A stretch of 64,000 bases of DNA from Epiperipatus broadwayi (Eukaryota > Onychophora > Udeonychophora > Euonychophora > Peripatidae): contig JAQFVV010006451.1 of NCBI GenBank assembly GCA_028023455.1, positions 1,041,501-1,105,500 on the forward strand, written 5' to 3'. Within the stretch, counting starts at the first letter, position 1, and each line of letters starts with the position of its first letter. Shown in pieces: positions 60,747 to 64,000 of the stretch. The notes below the pieces were generated by a model. It made no database searches. It was not told the DNA's origin and saw only the letters and a list, made by a program, of their open reading frames with translations. The position numbers were made by a program, and so were the translations under genes.

Positions 60747-61376
60747 TATTATTTTAATGTTGGTTTATTGGCTTTTGGATGACTATGGATCAGTCTATAC
60801 ACTATTAGTCATGTAATACTCTGGTTCATTTTTTTGTCTGAAGATAGATAACGTATATACCAAAGGTCAATTTTTATGCATATACATATGCATAGTGTGT
60901 ATGCACTCATACATTTATGCATAAATATACAGTAGTGACAAAAACAGATAAAACTAGCAATATTTTTTACCATTTAGAATAAAATATATTCACAAATTAC
61001 TGATCTTTTACATATTGAAGATAAAAAATGGACATTCTTGATGTAATGATATTATGATGAAATAATTAATATATTTTTAATTTTAATTATTTTTTCTTTA
61101 TTCGAAATATTATAAGTGTGGTATTCTAATGCAGAGTTAGAAAAAGTTATTGGATTAAAAGGTTTAAAAATTAATACTCACATACATATATCTATGCTCT
61201 TCTTATCCTCTTATAAGTTGATCCTTTATAAAAGAATTCACTGTAATGACTATCATAAACTTATATTCAATACTTTCTATAGCTTTCTTAAAAAATGTCT
61301 TAATTATAAAAATAAACAGCAGTAATTTTATAATATATTGATATAATTTAATCCTTTAAAAATCTATTTTGTTCAG
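60747..61376. other. AT-rich stretch without genes
   Basis: Nothing supported. A 69-codon frame at 61116-61325 has no recognisable domain. Confidence 0.5.
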
Positions 61377-61955
61377 TCATCATCATCATCATCAACCATT
61401 ATCAATCCTCTGCAGGCTGAAGACTCTCCAAGTTCAATCCATCTTTTCATACATTTAGCTTCTCTTCTCCATATCACTCCTGCACACTTTCTTATTTCAT
61501 CCATTCATCTCTAAGTGGTCTCTTTCTGGATCTTTTACAATCTCTTGGAATCCAGTTTAAAATTTCAATTGTCCATCTATTATCATCTCTTCTAACAATA
61601 TGTCCAGCCCAACTCCACTTCAGTCTTTTAATTTTTTCAATGAGGACAGTAACACCTGTTTGTTCTCTTACCCATACATTGCATTTTCGATCCCTTCTTG
61701 TTACTCCCAACATGCATCTCACTATAATTCTTTGAGTGGTCTGACATCTTTCCATTGCTCTTCTATTAAGTGTCCAAGTCTCAGATCCATAAGTAAGAAC
61801 TGGCAAAACACATTTATTAAAAACCTTCCTTTTCAAACACATAGGCATGTTTCCTTTTAGTATCAAGTTATTTCTACCAAAAGCACTCCAACCAAATTTA
61901 ATTCTATGATTAATTTCATCCATTATATTTCCATCTGTATTAATTTGTTCAGTAT
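61377..61955 (-). mobile_element. RTE-like LINE, 3' end with (ATG)n tail
   Basis: The minus-strand copy ends in a short GATGATGATGATGATGA run (plus strand TCATCATCATCATCATCAAC at 61377 on), typical of RTE 3' tails. It is 5' truncated near 61955, so only the region C-terminal to the RT remains. It is the least decayed LINE in the window. Confidence 0.75.
61395..61950 (-). pseudogene. RTE-like ORF2 C-terminal region, 5' truncated
   Basis: An open 143-codon frame at 61492-61923 contains INHRIKFGWSAFGR, PVLTYGSETWTLN, QRIIVRCMLGVTRRDR, RLKWSWAGHIVRRDDNRWT and a W-I-P-R-x-x-K-R-S-R-K-R-P segment. This set is widespread C-terminal to the RT in animal RTE-type elements. Reading continues past 61492 through CAGVIWRREAK and RWIELGES into the tail (a stop or frame change lies between). 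The endonuclease and RT are absent. Similarity to annotated craniofacial-development-2-like proteins reflects the same transposon. Confidence 0.8.
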
Positions 61956-62671
61956 ACTTATATATAATATATGTTTTTTTATTTTTCTTACTTTTCTTTA
62001 GATATATTTTTCAAATGAAAATAATATTTTTTATTTTATCTTTTCATTTTTTAAAAACTTCATTAAAAATATAAATTCTATAAATATTATTAATCTAAAA
62101 AATAAAACATTAGTTTATCAAAAAAAAAAAAAATCCCAAAAAGACTAACAAACAAAAATATGTAATACAAGCAAAAAACTTCATTTTAAGTTTTATATTA
62201 AAAAGAATCTTTGAATAAAAAATAATTTTCTTGAGAAATCTATATATTTAAAGCATATTTTGCATTGTTTCAAATAATGAATTTTTGTTTAAAATATTAA
62301 AACAGCAAATTTAATTATAAAAAACCAACCAAAATAAGTTATTAGGACTCATTTTTTTATGTTAACAAACTTTTAATTAAAACTTAAATGTAAATATTAT
62401 GTAATTATTAAGAAATAAATATGTAATAATTTTGTAAAAATAAACACATAATATTTTATATTTAAAATGAAACAGTAATGTCTATTATGCAGGATACAAA
62501 AAGTAGATTCCTTCTGCACAGAATAAGTACTCTCTTTCTATTATCTTGAATTTTTTTTATCTCTGATAATGGCTCACATCTAGTATCTAAATTAAACTAA
62601 TATATTACCATTAAAATCACCTAGAATTTATGTAAATTAAAATATGTATTATGAAGTGGTGAAAATGCATA
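61956..62671. other. AT-rich stretch; possible LTR-start fragment near 62468
   Basis: Noncoding. TGAAACAGTAATGTCT..TGCAG at 62468-62490 resembles the first 25 bases of the Gypsy LTR. The match is short and may be chance. Confidence 0.3.
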
Positions 62672-63170
62672 TGAGAGGGAATCCAAAAATAACCAGAATT
62701 ATTTTTTGGTTTGCACTTCTGCTGTTACATACATCTTTCAGGAACCATTCTGCACCAATCTTCCAAATGACAACACCATGTAAAATTATGATGCCACGTA
62801 ACATTGTTTTGTAAAGTCCATTTTGCATTTTTGTCTGTTTTTTTGTAATGGCTGAAAAGTTCAACAATGTGAAGTTCTGTTTTAATTAATAGAAAATGAC
62901 AAAGGAAAAAGTTGTAATGCTTGAAACAGATTACAAGAAAGCTGATCTCATAAAACACAACCTTATGAGTGGTTTAATGGAAATGTTAAATATACCATGT
63001 CTCTAAAAAGCATCAGAAGTGAAGTCTGAAGTCAAAACAAAGCTGATATTTTTTATGCAAATGATGGCATGTTTCTCTCAAATTTAGTTTGTAATGGGCG
63101 GGCATTTTATCTGCATGTTTTGTGACAAAGAAAAAGTGCAAGTTCCATTCCCACAAAGTGTCACCTCTCA
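62672..63170 (+). mobile_element. mariner-like transposon remnant, internally deleted
   Basis: Starts after a TA with GAGAGGGAATCCAAAAATAACC, a mariner-type terminal phrase. It contains a transposase N-terminus (62848 on) joined to what looks like a later catalytic-domain piece. A right terminal repeat was not identified, so the end is approximate. Confidence 0.55.
62848..63165 (+). pseudogene. mariner transposase fragment
   Basis: M-A-E-K-F-N-N-V-K-F-C-F-N opens at 62848 and stops after 13 codons. The frame-shifted continuation reads as the mariner N-terminal HTH (EWFNGNV near 62968-62990). A piece with S-E-V-K-T-K-L-I-F-F (about 63025-63055) follows, comparable to the region before the second catalytic Asp. 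Most of the catalytic domain is missing. SETMAR-like N-terminal sequence is the closest family I can name, from memory of its general pattern. Confidence 0.5.
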
Positions 63171-63174
63171 AAGT

Positions 63175-63541
63175 CTTAAACTACTAAACATCACATGATC
63201 ACCATCTTTTATACTAGCATATAATTGTTATTAAACAAGGCAAAACTCTCTCCATGAGTTTAGATTGAAAATACTTTTGTGTTTTCAATTTCATTCTCAT
63301 AGTTTTGTAGTTAAGTGGAGATAAAAGGTGGCTGCTGGAGGGTTGAATTAGATCCTAAGATCTAGGTGCAGTACTCTCAGCTTCAAGGTTCCTCACTGAC
63401 AAGGGACACAAGCCAGAAACCTGGGATATTGGATGAGTAGGCACTAGACAGGGATTTTATGCATGAGCCTTCTGAAATCCATTGATTAATATGGTGGGCA
63501 CAAAGTGGCACTACTGTATGGAGAGAGTTTTGCCTTGTTCT
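63175..63541 (+). repeat. Fold-back family R2, copy g
   Basis: Opens ACTACTAAACATCACATGAT. It then has CTTTTATACTAGCATATAAT, AACAAGGCAAAACTCTC, CTGCTGGAGGGTTGAATTAG, GATCCTAAGATCTAGGTGCA and GGATATTGGATGAGTAGGCA, and ends CACTACTGTATGGAGAGAG. The centre is inverted relative to copy a. Confidence 0.72.
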
Positions 63542-63893
63542 CTCAAAGTCTTGTGTGTAAAATACTTTTTAATTAAATTCAACATGATCCAGCTTATCTA
63601 TCAACTGTTTCCACTATATTTCACTTCATGTGACTTTTTTTTTTATTTCTCAAATAAAAAAAATCTCTCAAATTCTTTTTGTGGACTTAGAAGTGGTGGG
63701 AAAAAATGACTTTGCAAGTACTTTCAGATTATTTTCAAAAATGAAAAACATGTTTAGACAGGTGTATTACATCAGATGGATAGAAATTTAAAAGTGATTA
63801 AATTTATAATACATAAAAATAAATAAACAATTATTTATTATAAAATTCAAGTTATTTTTAAGTACTTCTGTGTATCTACTATTAAAAGCTTAT
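63542..63893. other. AT-rich stretch without genes
   Basis: Nothing supported. Confidence 0.5.
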
Positions 63894-64000
63894 ATTAAGC
63901 ATCACATGATCACCATCTCTTATACTAGCACATAATTGTTTATAAACAAGGCAAAACTTTCCATACAGTAGTGCCACCCTGTGCCAACCAGAGTAATCAA
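63894..64000 (+). repeat. Fold-back family R2, copy h, cut by the window end
   Basis: Begins TTAAGCATCACATGATCACC, continues CTTATACTAGCACATAATTG and CATACAGTAGTGCCACC, and runs off the end at GTAATCAA. Confidence 0.72.

Overview
This is a eukaryotic, almost certainly invertebrate-animal, genomic window. It is very AT-rich and packed with transposable elements. I found no bacterial gene architecture, no rRNA, no CRISPR array and no convincing host protein-coding gene. Every coding signal I could recognise belongs to a mobile element: Penelope-like elements (PLEs) with GIY-YIG endonuclease, a Ty3/Gypsy LTR retrotransposon, LINE/RTE remnants, Tigger/pogo, mariner and hAT DNA transposons, tRNA-derived SINEs and several fold-back (MITE-like) families. 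That repertoire is typical of animals. The species cannot be fixed from the sequence.

Layout. 1-8 kb: AT-rich noncoding DNA with dispersed repeats, an inverted-repeat element (1767-1976), two fold-back copies (2486-2790, 7572-7728) and SINEs. 8.8-11.06 kb: two PLE copies joined head to head, both truncated just upstream of the reverse transcriptase (RT) catalytic motif, with a third short partial copy between them. 12.1-14.5 kb: a complete but decayed Tigger/pogo transposon with TIRs, a TA target duplication and an inserted SINE. 14.5-19.4 kb: a dispersed repeat, three SINEs and AT-rich DNA. 19.4-20.0 kb: a badly decayed LINE RT remnant. 22.3-24.1 kb: a PLE with an open 420-codon RT plus GIY-YIG frame. 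24.3 kb: a SINE whose head still folds as a tRNA cloverleaf. 25.4-25.8 kb: a GATA/GACA microsatellite. 29.2-30.15 kb: a LINE endonuclease fragment split by a hAT MITE. 30.2-36.3 kb: featureless AT-rich DNA. 37-41.4 kb: a second SINE family, a fold-back element and a third PLE interrupted by two SINE-containing insertions.

41.7-52.6 kb is the main element. It is a Ty3/Gypsy retrotransposon flanked by 2.7-kb direct repeats, with recognisable gag, protease, RT, RNase H and integrase, broken by several frameshifts and stops. Its RT catalytic box reads YIHD instead of the usual Y-x-D-D. Its primer-binding-like site and polypurine tract do not abut the repeats, so its boundaries are unusual. 53-64 kb: microsatellites, SINEs, two large fold-back palindromes, an RTE 3' end with its (ATG)n tail, a mariner remnant and more fold-back copies, the last cut by the window edge.

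The genes do not form a pathway. They are independent selfish elements of different ages nested in one another (SINE in Tigger, SINEs in PLE, hAT in LINE). The two LTR-like repeats differ largely by C-to-T and G-to-A changes, many at CpG, which suggests methylated repeats. Coordinates of element ends are by-eye estimates unless a target-site duplication is cited.
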